From positions 58,663,414-58,727,413 of the forward strand of contig JARCOQ010000005.1 of NCBI GenBank assembly GCA_029207755.1: a stretch of DNA of 64,000 bases, read 5' to 3'. A model generated the notes under the pieces. That model was not told where the DNA came from. It ran no database searches and saw only the letters and a list, made by a program, of their open reading frames with translations. The translations under genes were made by a program, and so were the position numbers. Positions 20,747-33,110 of the stretch are shown here, one piece after another. The DNA comes from Chamaea fasciata. Lineage: Eukaryota > Chordata > Aves > Passeriformes > Sylviidae. The number at the start of each line of letters is the position of its first letter. Positions within the stretch are counted from its first letter, which is position 1.

Positions 20747-22382
20747 GTAAGTTGGTTTTCTTGCCCGTGGCACCTATTTAAGCTGCCGATAGTGAAGCTC
20801 TTTGCCTTTTAAATAGTATTTCATGTTATTTTTAATAGCTGAAATAAGGTTATGTGGGGATATAGAGAGCAAATATATGTTGATCAGAACTGAAGGTGCT
20901 TCTCTAGAACAAATCAGTTCAGAATAGACTTGGATCTGATTTAAACGTGGTTTATAGTCTTGCAGAAATCTTTTGCCAATTGTAGGCATCTGATATTAAT
21001 TTAGATGTCAATTGTTTGTAAAACTGGAAGTTAGAACAAGTGTTTCCTCTGACAGCAGAAATGTCAGATTATATTAAATATGCATGGCCCTTTACTTTGC
21101 ATAAATATTTGACTTATATATTTTAAATACAGGCAAGTGTTACCAACTATGAGACTTTTATGCAGAAATCCTCCAAAATTGGGTGTCAAATTTTGACCTC
21201 TGCTTTTCTGAGGCTGGGGGCACAGAACAGTGTTAGTAAGAATAATAACTGAGATAATGATACACCTAAAACGTTGTGGCTGTGGCTAGCCAGACTTTGG
21301 CACTCTAAGGCTTTTCATTTGATTGGCAGGTGACTGAAGGCTGTGTGCCTGGTTTTTAATTGAGAGAATGTTATTTTCTGTAGGATAAAAGAAATAATGA
21401 TGCTATTGCTTTCAGTGCTGAATGGGGACTAGAAGTAAAGCAATTGTGTGAATATGTTGCGCTACTCTAAATGTCTGAAAAGCTTTTAGTTATGGCTCAG
21501 GGCAAGGGGAGAGAGTAGATTAGGCCATGTGCTTAGGGGACTTGACCCTCCTGCAGGAGATGCAGTATTACTGCTGTCTCATGTCATGCATCATGCTGTA
21601 ATTTTGAATAACATCAGACAAGCATGTTTCCTTTGTGTGATTAAACAATTTTGTGTTGTATTCTAATTCTGTCCAAGGAAGCTGCTTCTTGTGAATTTCA
21701 ATGGCAGCTTTGATTTTCACATGATTGACAATAAAAGTGTGACTTACTAAAATGAGCAGAAAATATTCCTAGTCTTATGCTCCTATAGGTACTGTGTCAG
21801 TGAAACTCTAGATACACAAATGGAATAGTATTTGACTTTGTAAGTCACCTTTCCCTAAAGAAGTTTGCAATACCAAATAGTTTACTTTTGTATTGTTTAC
21901 ATCAGCATTTAAGGACTGCTTTGGTATATTGGAAATAAATCTTCCCTGAATACACTTGTCCACTTTCTCAGGGAACAAGGCTATAAATTTTTGATGTAAC
22001 TAAAGCCAAATTTTTGAAAGACATAACAAGGATTATTCAAGGAAAATATAGCTAAATTCCAGCCTTGACTTGGGAAAGCTAAATAAGCCTAACTTAAACA
22101 AGGACGCTGGATGTTTTTGAAGCCACTTAAAGATCATTGCATTAATAGTTCTTAAATAAACCAAAAGTAGCAAGTAAGAACTGGAAGATCAGTGGTTGGG
22201 AAAGAAAGTAGACAGTCCTGCAGACTGAAATTGCCAATTCAAAGGCATAGCAAAACTCTGTGTTCCTTTCTCCAGGAACAAGAGGAAGTAGAAGGTTTTC
22301 TATTCTATGTTACAGTATTTCACTCATATCCCTTACTTTTTATATTGATTTCTGTATAATGTTTATTTTGAATTTTCTGCAG
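20747..22382 (+). other. CAPRIN2: CAPRIN2 intron 1
   Basis: 1.6 kb of unique AT-rich sequence between GTAAGT and a TTTTCTGCAG acceptor. No repeats, RNA genes or coding segments seen. Confidence 0.85.
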
Positions 22383-22445
22383 CTCAAACTAGAAGACTAC
22401 AAAGATCGTCTGAAGAAGGGAGAAGCCCTCAATCAGGACCAATTG
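22383..22445 (+). CDS. CAPRIN2: CAPRIN2 coding exon 2 (residues 58-78)
   Basis: Encodes LKLEDYKDRLKKGEALNQDQ plus Leu, 63 nt, phase 0 on both sides. Acceptor TTTTCTGCAG, donor TTG/GTAAGC. Charged helical sequence of the caprin homology region. Confidence 0.95.
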
Positions 22446-25400
22446 GTAAGCTTGCCTTTTGCAAGGAGTGGAAGGCCTCAAAACCTTCTGATGGGGCAGG
22501 AAGGTTGAGTTGCTGAAGGAGCTGAGGGTGTTTTTACAGAAGCAGTGCCTACAGGCTTGTGAAGGTATTTTTCATAAAACCAAATTGACAAATTGTTGGT
22601 AGTCAGGCAGAATGTTGAGCCCACAAGCTGTCTCCTATTTTAACCTTCACGGTTTCCCTGAAGTAATAGAAGATCCCTGTTTATCTTTGCTCTGTAGACT
22701 TTCAGCTTCAGTGCTCCTGCACCTCTGTTTCTTAATGAGGCATCTGTGTGCAGCTGATCTATATGGCAGTGCAGTGTTAGAACCCAAGCCTCAAGAACTG
22801 AGGTGGCTAATTAATCCTCACAATTTCTTCATTAGCAGCTATTACTTGAAATTGCCTGTTGTCTGCACAGTGCTGTTGGTTATAAGCAGCTGTTAATATA
22901 ACTGATAGTGCTGGCTTTTTTTTTTTTTGTCTTGGTCTAGAATGGATTCTAGATCTGAAGCCTGAAAGCTTTAGCAGAGCTGAATAGCAGTGTCACATAA
23001 TCCAAAGTGCCTAGTGCTCTAGTAATCTAGGAGTCACATTTATAGAATGTAGTGGACACATGCTAAAGGCCAATTGTTTGATGAGAGGTACTGGTACTTC
23101 AGTGATAGTGCTGATCCTGCTAATGAACCAGCTGGAAAAATATCATTGATTGCTACTTTGTCACAGTACAGCAGTCTGAGAACACAAATTCTATTTTCTT
23201 ACTGTGAATCATTTGTAAAAGAGTTAGACATAAGTGGGATAAGAGGGGGAAATGGTAACTTCTTAGAAGTAGAGTAAACCTGTTGAAGTAAATTGTCATT
23301 TAGTACTTAACTGCAAAATCTGATGTGGTCCTGTGCCATTTCAAGTGCAAAAGTAAATTAATTAAATCTGATGGTTTGGAGTAGATTGATAACCTTTCAA
23401 TTCCTCTCAACTCAATCTTTAATCAGGTGGGCAAGAAAATTTTGTGTTTAGATCATAGGTGTTCTTCACAATCTGTTTGCTGCCATGAACAGTGAGACTA
23501 CTGAGCAATGTTCTGTAAATTCGAATAGTCTTGAATATATTGGCTACTTTGGTATATGCCCTGGACTGCGAAAAGCTGTTAGGTGACAGTGTTTGGAAAA
23601 TGGCATTAACTTGGTTACTGGATTTTAGTATTCCTAGCTGGGCTTCACTTTTTAAATTTTAGTACCTTCATCCCAGTTACTGGAGTTTCTTAGACTACTA
23701 AAATAAAGAATTAGATTCAGTCGTCCACTTATGAACTGACAAGTGGTAGTCAGACTGTTCAGGTGACTACTCTAGAAGCACATATACACTCAATATTTAA
23801 TGAATAATCTTGTGAAGTCCCCTGCTTCAGTAGCTAAGATACAGAAATACTGCATTTGTAACTTTCAGATGCAAATTTGTGGTATATATACAAATTGAAG
23901 CTGGAGTGGAGCTTAATAGATCTTAAAACCTAAAGAAACCAACTGCCTATAATACATATAATACAGTGGTGCTCTAATGATGAATGATGTCATCTATAGT
24001 TTTAATTTTCTTACGGAGAGGAAGAAGTGCATGTCTGGTGATGAACTTGTTTTGCAAGCAATTTGGATTAAGCTGTAATTACTTATGGTGCGTGCTTGCC
24101 AGACCTAATGTGTGTGCTAGCCTTACATTAGGAAACATTTGTTTCAAAACTGAGGAGCTTCCAGCAAGTTGAATGCTCTTACTGTGCTGTTTTGCAAGCT
24201 GAGTAGATTTTCCTTGGTGCTGTTCTTCCAGCATGCTGTTAATGAATGCTAATAACAGGTGTGACAGAAGAAAGCTATTGCTTTCCTGTGGGCTGAGGTA
24301 CAGCTTGTCATGAGAGCCGTGGTAGCTGTTCTTGATGCTTTCAGGTGGGGAGTTTTACTCTGCAATTTGTGTTGTTAAGAGCACAATTACTGTAACCTGA
24401 CTAGTAAATTGTTGGTGTTAATTGTGAGTCTTCCTCAAATGTGTGGGCATTGGATTCTTAGAAGTCATTCTCTCAGTGCTAAGTGAATTGCTAAATAGTA
24501 CTTTAAAGCTGCTTGGTAAATTGTGTGAAGACAACCTAAACTCCCAGGTGAGAGCTTGCACTTCATGTTGAGTAGCATTTAGTCCTGGTAGTATCTCGTA
24601 TACCACAAACAAGGGAAAAAAGTAACTGAGCAATCAAACCAAACCAATGAACATATAACTTGTTTTCCAGTGGCTTAGGAGCACGTATGGAATTTGCAGA
24701 TGTTCCAAATCATACTCGGACAGTAGATGAAGCTTTTGTCACTGCACTGATGAAATGCTAACACTGCTGTGAAAGAGCTTAATAAGAGTGATAGGCCTGT
24801 TCTAGAAAAGCCTGTGATATCATGTCAGGTGCATAAACTAAACTGAGTGTAAAGCACATGTGAACAACTGGAATTAAACTTGCTACTTCACCCCTCATGG
24901 TGTGAAGATGTGGGCAGAATGTCTGAACTACAGCATCTTGCTATCTTCAGGACTGTCAAGGGAACTTAGAGAAATTAACTGACTCATTAAAAATCAGGTA
25001 TATCAAAATGCAATTAATAATCTACTGCAGTTAGTATTTTTGAAGACTAGCCAGTAAAATACTGGTTAAAGCCATTAGTGAAGACAGGAACATGGCTTCT
25101 TTTGTGGAAACTAAATTAGAAAGAGTTTCTCCTGGAAGTATGACTTGCCTTGTATATTTCTAAAGGTGGTACAAATTTTCTGTAAAGGCATTTGGTTAAG
25201 CATGGGGGTAGAAGATCAGTGCTGAAGTTCTCCTGTTTTCCTTTCAGGCTTTCAGATCAGTCTGAGTTTAAACAGCTGTTTACCTCTGATTGCCAAGACC
25301 TTTATAGGCAAACTTGTAGGATATCTGTCTAGTGGTGTGAGCTGACTTTGCACTGTCTCAGACAGTTATGGGTGAATGATATTTGCAACTGAAGTTAAAG

Positions 25401-25548
25401 TACCAGCTACAGTATCTTAAAAAAGCTACAGTTTCAGAAAAGTACACACTAAATGACTATTTCACAAGGAGAATTTAAGTACAAGTCAATTGAGTTGCAA
25501 TCAGTAGTCTTGAGCATGAAAAATACATGTTTATCTATTCCTTTGTAG
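22446..25548 (+). other. CAPRIN2: CAPRIN2 intron 2
   Basis: 3.1 kb. Unique sequence with a T-run near 22,920. No recognisable element or coding segment. Acceptor CCTTTGTAG. Confidence 0.85.
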
Positions 25549-25635
25549 GAGGCAGTAGAGAAATATGATGAAGTAGTGCACAACCTGGAATTTGCCAAGG
25601 AGCTTCAGAAGACTTTTTCGGGACTTAGCCAAGAT
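25549..25635 (+). CDS. CAPRIN2: CAPRIN2 coding exon 3 (residues 79-107)
   Basis: Encodes EAVEKYDEVVHNLEFAKELQ followed by KTFSGLSQD, 87 nt, phase 0. Donor GAT/GTAAGT. The YDEVVHNLEFAKELQ stretch is a strongly conserved caprin signature. Confidence 0.96.
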
Positions 25636-27507
25636 GTAAGTATAACTGCTCTTCTCTATATTGACAGGAGGTAGCTGCAAAATTTGGGTGACTTCTTTAA
25701 TGGCTACACTTCTATTCCAGTACACCCCATACTAGGAAGTTCCTGTCTTGTATCTCTGGAGCAGGGAAGCCTAGGCAGAAACTGAGGAGCAGTAGATTAA
25801 GGAGAACTGATTGGTACTTGTTAACCAGTTGTCCTTTTCTGATCTTGTGGTAGCCAAATGCTAGAGGAGATTCAGTGACTCCAGTGGTGTGTCCCTGAAT
25901 GGCTGGGGCCTGGAAAATGAGACCCTGTGAGGGGAGCCTGGTACAACTGGGCTTGCTGGGCCTGGTAAAGTACAGGCTTGTCAGGAGATGCACTGTTACC
26001 CTTCTGACGATTTTTGATGACAGATGTGGTAGGAGAAGCAATGATCATTACTTGAGATATACTCCAATCAGGTAGGAGGAAATGGTCACTCAGTGGGTGA
26101 TTAAACATTAGAAGGAGGCTGCCTAGGGAAGTGGTAAAATCTGTCTTTGGATTTCTTCAACGCCTGACTGCACAAAGCTCCAAGCAACCTGGTCTTGATT
26201 TACTGTAGCCTTTCTGGAGGCTGGGGTAGACAATGTCCCAAGATCCCTTCCAAACTGAATTTTTTAATGCTTCTGGTGAGGGAAGGTGCTGGTGTTAAAT
26301 CACTTTGATTTCAATGAGAAGTATATCCCTCAGTAAAATTTAACTGAAGCTAGTGGAGTTTGCTACTTAATCTGCCATAGATGTCTCTAATTGTGGCAAG
26401 TCACAGGTTTAGTACTTTATTTAGGTTTTTGTTCAGGATTTAAAGCACTACATACATTATTTTTATGCAAGCAAGTATTTTGACTTTGGAGAAACTGGTC
26501 TCCTGGCTCGAGCAAATCCTACACTTACGGAAGATTTGATCCAAGGTAGTGGCAGGGAAGCTAAACATGATTAGTCACTGCTCTGGCATTATTTCTCTGC
26601 CTCCTACAGAATGTTGAATGACTGGTACCCAATGCACGTGTTTTTAGTAATCCAGCATTAGCTTCTACCACTTCATGCTTGTTCTTGAACTTATGCTGTA
26701 TTTAAAGGTTAACCCACCTTGTTTTTAATTTGGCTCTGTGTTTGCTGGTATGGATTCTACAGCTAATACCATTACTGGAACACTAGGGGCCATTCTGGCA
26801 ACAGCATCCTTGCATATTTTGCAGCGTGTTGTAGGGAACAAAATTTTTGTAGATCTCAACACATATTGAGGTATTTTAAATTCTGCACTTACTTGGATAG
26901 CTTCTGCTGGGGAGTTCTATCAGTGCATGATGAGAAACTTGAATGCGTATTCTGTATGTGCTCTGTAGCTCATGTTGTTGCTTATTTAATGAGTGTTTCA
27001 GTCTTCTGCCAACAGAAATAATTACAGGATTCTGCTGTATCCTTTAAGCTGGACTATTCAAAAGTGAAGAGCAGTTGTCTTACTAGGAGAAACTTGAGAC
27101 AACTTCTGCCTCTCTAACTCTGTGGTAAATGTTCAAGGTCAGCTAGGCCTGGATCGGTGCATTAGTTTCAATTCTATCAATTTCTTTAAAAGCTGCTACA
27201 ATAAAACAACTAGCAGGCATAACCAGGGTCTAAAAATCACAGAGGCTTATCACAAGTGAAGCTACCAGTATCCAGTTTGACTGAAAGTTAGATGTGTAGA
27301 TAAATGTGGAGCTCTTCAAATGGAGGAGCTTAAAAGATTCTGGCTATCTGAAGAGTTAGGAGCTTCTGTTATCTAAAAAAAAATAAAAGTTGGTTTCCTC
27401 ATTGTAGGATAATCAATACACCTCATTGTTTCATCCTAGAATCTTGTCACTATACAGGATTAAACACACTAAGTTGTGTTTAATTGTTGAATTTTGCATT
27501 AAAATAG
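25636..27507 (+). other. CAPRIN2: CAPRIN2 intron 3
   Basis: 1.9 kb, carrying a diverged + strand CR1 fragment at about 25,870-26,270. The remainder is unique. Acceptor TTAAAATAG has a weak pyrimidine tract. Confidence 0.85.
25870..26270 (+). mobile_element. Diverged CR1 LINE fragment in CAPRIN2 intron 3
   Basis: Order and wording match the CR1 3' region: AGGAGGCTGCCTAGGGAAGTGG, TTTGGATTTCTTCAACGCCTG, CTGCACAAAGCTCCAAGCAACCTGGTCTTG, and CAAGATCCCTTCCAAACTGAATT near the end. Sense orientation, old and without the short 3' tail repeat. The left limit is uncertain. Confidence 0.75.
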
Positions 27508-27746
27508 CTGCTGAAAGCACAGAAGAAGGCTCAGCGGAGAGAGAGTCTATTGAAGCTTGAAGCAGAGAAGAAAAAGCTGCGTACAATACTTCAAGTCCAG
27601 TATGTGCTGCAGAACTTCACTCAAGAGCACGTTCAGAAAGATTTCAAAGGTGGTGTGAATGGTGCAATATACTTGCCTTCTAAAGAACTAGACTACCTCA
27701 TAAGATTTGCAAAACTGACGTGTCCAGAAAGAAATGAGAACTTGAG
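27508..27746 (+). CDS. CAPRIN2: CAPRIN2 coding exon 4 (residues 108-187, last codon split)
   Basis: Encodes LLKAQKKAQRRESLLKLEAE, KKKLRTILQVQYVLQNFTQE and so on to CPERNEN-L and a split Ser, 239 nt, leaving two bases. Contains a long basic/acidic coiled-coil segment and HVQKDFKGG, LPSKELDYL. This is the core of the caprin homology region. Donor GAG/GTAAGT. Confidence 0.97.
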
Positions 27747-29149
27747 GTAAGTTCAGGGGTTTTTGTCTAATTAGTATGCTTCATTTGTTGTGGTAAATGT
27801 CCTCTGTTTGACACTGCCATCTCTTTAAATACCATGTTTTGGAACGTTAATTAAAATTCTCTTCAGTACACTTGCTGTAGTCTGAGATTAGGAATGTAAC
27901 AGATTTACCTCACCTGGAGCATTTTAGAGGGAAGCTGTGGTAATTACAGCCTCAGGTGCAGGTTACAACCAGACTTTGCCATTTTTTGCCTCCCTGTGGG
28001 ACTGAGGGGACATAGTCCAATACCATCCTTAGCAGGGAGGCCAGTGATGTGCTGCTTCTGATGTTTCACTGTTCATGAAGTGAAAAAAGTACAATAAAAT
28101 CGGAACTGTCTTTATTCCATTTACATTGATGATTCAGATGTGCTTCTTTATTCCAGAGGAATGTAAGATGATGTTCCTGAGGTGCTCTTGCTGTTAGCTT
28201 CAAAGTGGTTTTAAAACATTGCCTGAAGTTTTTGATACCTCTGCACTAAATGTCTTGCATGTTACCAGGTTGTCAACAGAGGTAATATCTGCATCAGTGC
28301 TCATGTGGCACTGCTGTGGTGCTGTGATGGCTCATGCTTACTGTGACAGCCTGTCCAGTAGGGTAGGTAGTGCAGCAAGAATTGTATTTGAATAAGGAAT
28401 AAGCAGTTATTATATTATATATTATAAGTAGGTGGTAAGTTGAGACACTTTATGGATAAGTCGTGTTTGAATATGGATTGATTCTTTAAATGCCTCAAAA
28501 CCCTAGTCACTTGTCATACACTAGGCTTGCCTAGTCTTTGCCATTCAGTGAACTACTTCCAAAGAAGAGCTGCTTATAAAAAGCTACACCATGTGAGTGT
28601 CTCATCCCAATGAAGTAACTTTGTTTCTAGTTTACTCTTCTTGTATTACTTCTGCAAGTAATTAGAAACATAATCCTTTCCTTTGGGATACTGTTTCATT
28701 GCAGTGGACTGCAAATTCCATCTTCTAGGGAAGGTGGATCTTGGACCTGTAGCAAAGTTTCCCAGGAACTGCTAGTTAGTGAGAATGGCAGCTATTGTTG
28801 GTTGTACCTGTACAAGTTCATCCAGTAAATGTGACCAGCTGATTAAGCAGCTTAAATTGTTGCCATGTTTGGGAGTCCTGGCTTGGAATTAAATTCAGCC
28901 ATGTGGTCTTGTGGGACAGCACATAGGATCTCTATATTGACCAACAAAAGAAGTTAGGTTTGCTAGGTTAAATCCTGTGCAGACAGATGAATTGCTTCCA
29001 GTGATTTCAGGGCTTACTATTCACTTTGTGTATGCAGCCTTGGTTTGGAAGGCTGGACATTAGTGAATATCATAAAATGAGGAGTATTGGGATAGTGCAA
29101 CACTTGATCTGGCTATGATTCTACCTGGTAAAACTGTCATTTGTTTTAG
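27747..29149 (+). other. CAPRIN2: CAPRIN2 intron 4
   Basis: 1.4 kb of unique sequence. No feature identified apart from a short AT repeat near 28,410. Acceptor TTTGTTTTAG. Confidence 0.85.
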
Positions 29150-29232
29150 TGTTGAAGACCAGATGGAACAATCATCTCTCTACTTCTGGGACCTTCTAGA
29201 AGGAAGTGAGAAACCTGTGGTTGGAACAACAT
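29150..29232 (+). CDS. CAPRIN2: CAPRIN2 coding exon 5 (residues 187-215, split at both ends)
   Basis: After completing Ser it encodes VEDQMEQSSLYFWDLLEGSE, KPVVGTT and the first base of Tyr. Length 83 nt. Donor CAT/GTGAGT. SSLYFWDLLEGS is a conserved hallmark of the family. Confidence 0.96.
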
Positions 29233-31099
29233 GTGAGTGTCACACCTAGAGAAATACCTTAAAGATCTAAAATTTGTGTGCTTGTTAAATGTCTTAAAAC
29301 CAGTGAATACTCATGGAAGGCTACCAAATTAAACACTTGCAAATGATGTGTGTATCTCAGTTTTCCAGGGATGAATGGCTGTTCCTAGTTCAGTTAAGTA
29401 CAAGTCAATCACAATGCCATATGCTTTCATTCTCCAGTCAAGATTTACTCTTCAGTGTACTAGCATATTTTTGGGGAATAATGATGGTAGGAGTTCAAAA
29501 CCTGATGCATGAATACCTTACAGAACAGTGGGAAGCTTTTAGTACAGTTATGTGCAAATGGGTTAAGTTTGGGACAGTTCCCAGCCATGAAATGCTTAGT
29601 TGAGTACACTGATGTATTACAAAGCTTCTCTGGCCCCAGGCTGAAGGTTCCACAGCATTGAAGAGTCTCCTTTCTTTATAGGAATTCTAGACTTGTACCT
29701 GTTGTCTCCCTACAGTGCAGGACACCACACTAGGGAAAGACAGTAATTAATGGAACTTGCTGGGATCTCTCATCATGTACAGTGCAGTCTTTCTTTGATG
29801 TAAAGCAAGTGTCCTTACTTTTCAAGCATACCAAAATCTGTGGGACTCTACAGATCTTCCATTTGTGGCACAGTTCCAAAATCCCTGCTTGTAAGCCAAC
29901 ATACACATTGTGCTGTGATTTACAACTTGTTTGTGAGGAAACTGTCCTTAATTAAATTGTAGTGTCTTTCCTATTGCAAACAGCCCTTGCTTGTTGTGTT
30001 TATGCCAATCTTGTAGCAGCTGTGTGGCAGGAATCTCATGTATTACTGACAACAGTGCTGAAACTGTTAGAACAGAGCCTTAGTGTGCCCTGTTTAGCTT
30101 CCACATACAGGTAGCTGAACTGACGACTAGGTGTTCAATCTTTCCATGTAGTTTTGGACCAACTGCAAGCTTGGATTGCTATGGGCTGGTGACCTTACCC
30201 TTGTATCTGTTGACATGAATAGATTGTTTATTAGTATCTATATCCCTTTAATGTCACTCTTGTGTTCCTTTGTGTGCAAGCTAGACTTCAGATAAAGCTG
30301 TTAGGTTGTTTTATTAGCATTCATTGCCTTGGAAGACAGTTTTTTTTTATAGCCTTATTAAATCCTAGCTACAATTCTTGTTTGTGTGGTTATCACTGGT
30401 AGGAGTGATCTTTCACTGAATGTTCTTCCTGTTCTCAAGGCTGCCCTGTTTCCAGCTGCTCTGAAACAATATCTAGAATCTGTTACTTCTGAGGTCTTAC
30501 TCTCTACTCTAAGCTGCTGTCTCGTTTGCACAGAGGAGCAAACTGGACAGTGCTTCTCAGAGTACACAGTTAAGCTTTTGTTCAACCATGTAAGCTCTGA
30601 ATCTTTTCCGGCTTCAGAGGAGTAAGTTCAGATGGGAACAGTCCTTTGCATTTCCCCTGCTTGTTCCTACAGTTCTTAACTTTTCTTTCTGAGACACCAT
30701 CCTGTTACCACTAAGAGTGTCTTGTAGAGTAGTTCCATTGTGACTGTTTACCTCTGTTGCAGTCTCACATGATTTTACTATCAATGCTGGGTAGCTTGTA
30801 CATGGTAAACAAGCACTTTCTAGGCATGTGGGAGACCAGGTGGCTCTGTGTTTACCTTGTGGGCATTTAAACACAAGCTGCAGTCTTGCCCTGGGATTGC
30901 AAAGATGTTTTCAATTGCATTAATTAAACAGTTTAATTTCCTTTACTAAAACATTTCATTGCCAAGGTTGGTAAGATGTGTGACCTTGGAGAAACTGCAG
31001 CTCACATAAAGGGAGGAAGTAACAAGTCTCCATCTGTAATCTGAATACCCCTTAATTTCAGATTTTGCAATTTTAACTTTATGGACTTTTACTCTTTAG
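29233..31099 (+). other. CAPRIN2: CAPRIN2 intron 5
   Basis: 1.9 kb of unique sequence, with some 60-96-codon open frames that do not resemble any family. Acceptor TTTACTCTTTAG. Confidence 0.85.
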
Positions 31100-31261
31100 A
31101 TAAGCACATGAAGGACCTGTTATCCAAACTTCTAGACTCTGGCTACTTTGAAAGTATTCCGACTCCTCGTACCACTGTGCCAGTAAAAGAATTGGAAGAA
31201 GTAAATAGAAAACCTGAGAAAACAAGACAACTGCCAAAAGGAGTGTCTGCCAAAGAACCAG
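31100..31261 (+). CDS. CAPRIN2: CAPRIN2 coding exon 6 (residues 215-269, split at both ends)
   Basis: Encodes (Y)KHMKDLLSKLLDSGYFESIP, TPRTTVPVKELEEVNRKPEK and TRQLPKGVSAKEP. Length 162 nt. The first part matches human closely and the second half is variable. The donor CAG/GTGGAA is the weakest in the gene, but the phase fits exon 7 exactly (G plus AA gives Glu). Confidence 0.93.
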
Positions 31262-31764
31262 GTGGAATATTACAGAGTTCAATTTTTATATCAGTGTTGG
31301 GAAAGTCTTGAACTGAGCACTGACTTTGCATAGCTTGATGCTAAATCTAATGCTTTGCTGTAGCCTACTTGCAATGTAGTAACTGAAATGGAACCTGCAG
31401 GGTTTGCAGCCCTATTTTAGCCTACAACGTAGAAAAAACACTAAATCATAGTAATAGAATGATTTTGCCTTCTGAGCGAGTTGAAGATGTGAGAACTGTC
31501 TGGTATGTAGGGGATGTTACATAATAGGGTAACAAGATGATGAATACTGTAAAATATTTCTTGTTTAACTCTAAACTTCTGCAGCTGTAAAACTTAGAAA
31601 ATAAAAGCTTGCCTACAAAATAGCATGTTGAATGGCAAGCTGAACTTTAAAATATCTGGTTTAACAAATTGGTACTACTATTTAAATAGTTTTAAAGTGT
31701 TGCTACTGTCTGATCTGCCTTTATGTACTTGATCAGTTGAAAACAACTAACATCCTTTCTCTAG
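31262..31764 (+). other. CAPRIN2: CAPRIN2 intron 6
   Basis: About 0.5 kb of unique AT-rich sequence. It begins at the weak donor GTGGAA and ends in the acceptor CTTTCTCTAG. Nothing identified inside it. Confidence 0.85.
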
Positions 31765-31808
31765 AATCCATTATGGAGCTTATGAAATCTGAAATACAGC
31801 CACAGGAG
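31765..31808 (+). CDS. CAPRIN2: CAPRIN2 coding exon 7 (residues 269-283)
   Basis: A 44-nt exon encoding (E)SIMELMKSEIQPQE between acceptor CTTTCTCTAG and donor GAG/GTAAGA. Ends in phase 0. Similar to human ...EIQPQE. Its small size makes it easy to miss. Confidence 0.93.
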
Positions 31809-33110
31809 GTAAGATACTCTACTGTTAATTGCTTCCCTTTAGTATTGTGATTTATCAGATACATAAATGCTCTTCTGCAGCCCTTTTTTTTTAAACTTAA
31901 AAAGGGAGTCTGAACAGCAGTCTAGGTGTTGCTTGATGTAGGAAGCATTAAAGACTTGGTTGCATTTCTATTTTTAACCCCAAAGTTATGGCATCTGGGG
32001 TTTTATTTTGGGATAAATTGAGCAGGATTACATGAAGCAGTATAGTACTTTAATGCTCTAGCACTTTCCTGAATAAAACAAAGCATCAACCTTTAGAGTG
32101 GAAACACTGTGTCCTGTGGAATAGAGAAAATACACGTCTACCAAAGCTTTCTGTAAAAGCTAAGCTTGTTGCAGTAGGCTTGAGGTTGATGGGGTTGAAA
32201 ATGATGTTGGTCTTACTCTGATTTGTCAAGAAAGTAGGAAACCCGAGACAGACTTGTGTACAGGGGTGTGTAGACCTGTTTCAGCAGCTCTTCAGACTCC
32301 TGAACTCAAGCTGTGACTGTCAGTAGCATAGAAATCATGAAATCTGGTTCAAAGGGTGGGGAAGGGTGTCTTTTTCCAAGTGGAAATACTGTTTCTTAAA
32401 ATGCTGAATCCCTGTTTCCCAGCTATCCCACTAGAGGGTGTACTCTAGAGCAAGTTTTTGTAACTTACTGGTTACCTGACTCTCATCTGCTGTCTAGCCA
32501 GAAAAAGGATTTCAGCCAGCGAGCCTTGTACATTATTCACTTCATGTATTTACTTCCTGTTCATGACAAAGTAGTAGCTTAGGGAAACTTAGGACATCAT
32601 CACTGAACTGACTTACTGACACTAAATACAGCCTGCAGTTGAAGTCCAGTGTGATATTTTAGAATTAAAACTCCACTAAGAATGAGGGTTGTACTTGGTT
32701 ACTGAGTCTGTTTTGGGCTGCGTTGCAGAATGTCTCCTAATATAGTACCAGAGCTTTTTTAGGGGCTTAGAAGGAGAACTAGCTTCATAAAAATCACAAT
32801 TGAACTTGATATTGTCACTGCCTAGGACACGAGGTAGCATTGAGGATAAGGGCAGTAGGTTCACTCAGCTGGGTTTTACTTGTGCTGTTCAGCACTGTTC
32901 CCTGTTTCTCTGTGGCATGCCAAGCAAAGCTAGTCTGCAGTGTTGTAGGATAAAGCCATGGCCACATAGTTTCTATGACTAGTGCTTAGACTGTCTAGGC
33001 TCTGCTTTTAGTCAGCAGTTTTCAGTAGCTGGGTGACCTAATTTAACTGACCTGAACTGCAGTAGCAAAATGTGTTCTTGGGAGCCATTAAGTTTCTTTG
33101 GTCTATATAG
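31809..33110 (+). other. CAPRIN2: CAPRIN2 intron 7
   Basis: 1.3 kb of unique sequence with no repeats seen. The acceptor GGTCTATATAG has a weak pyrimidine tract, yet the phase and the FLNRRY start of exon 8 support it. Confidence 0.85.
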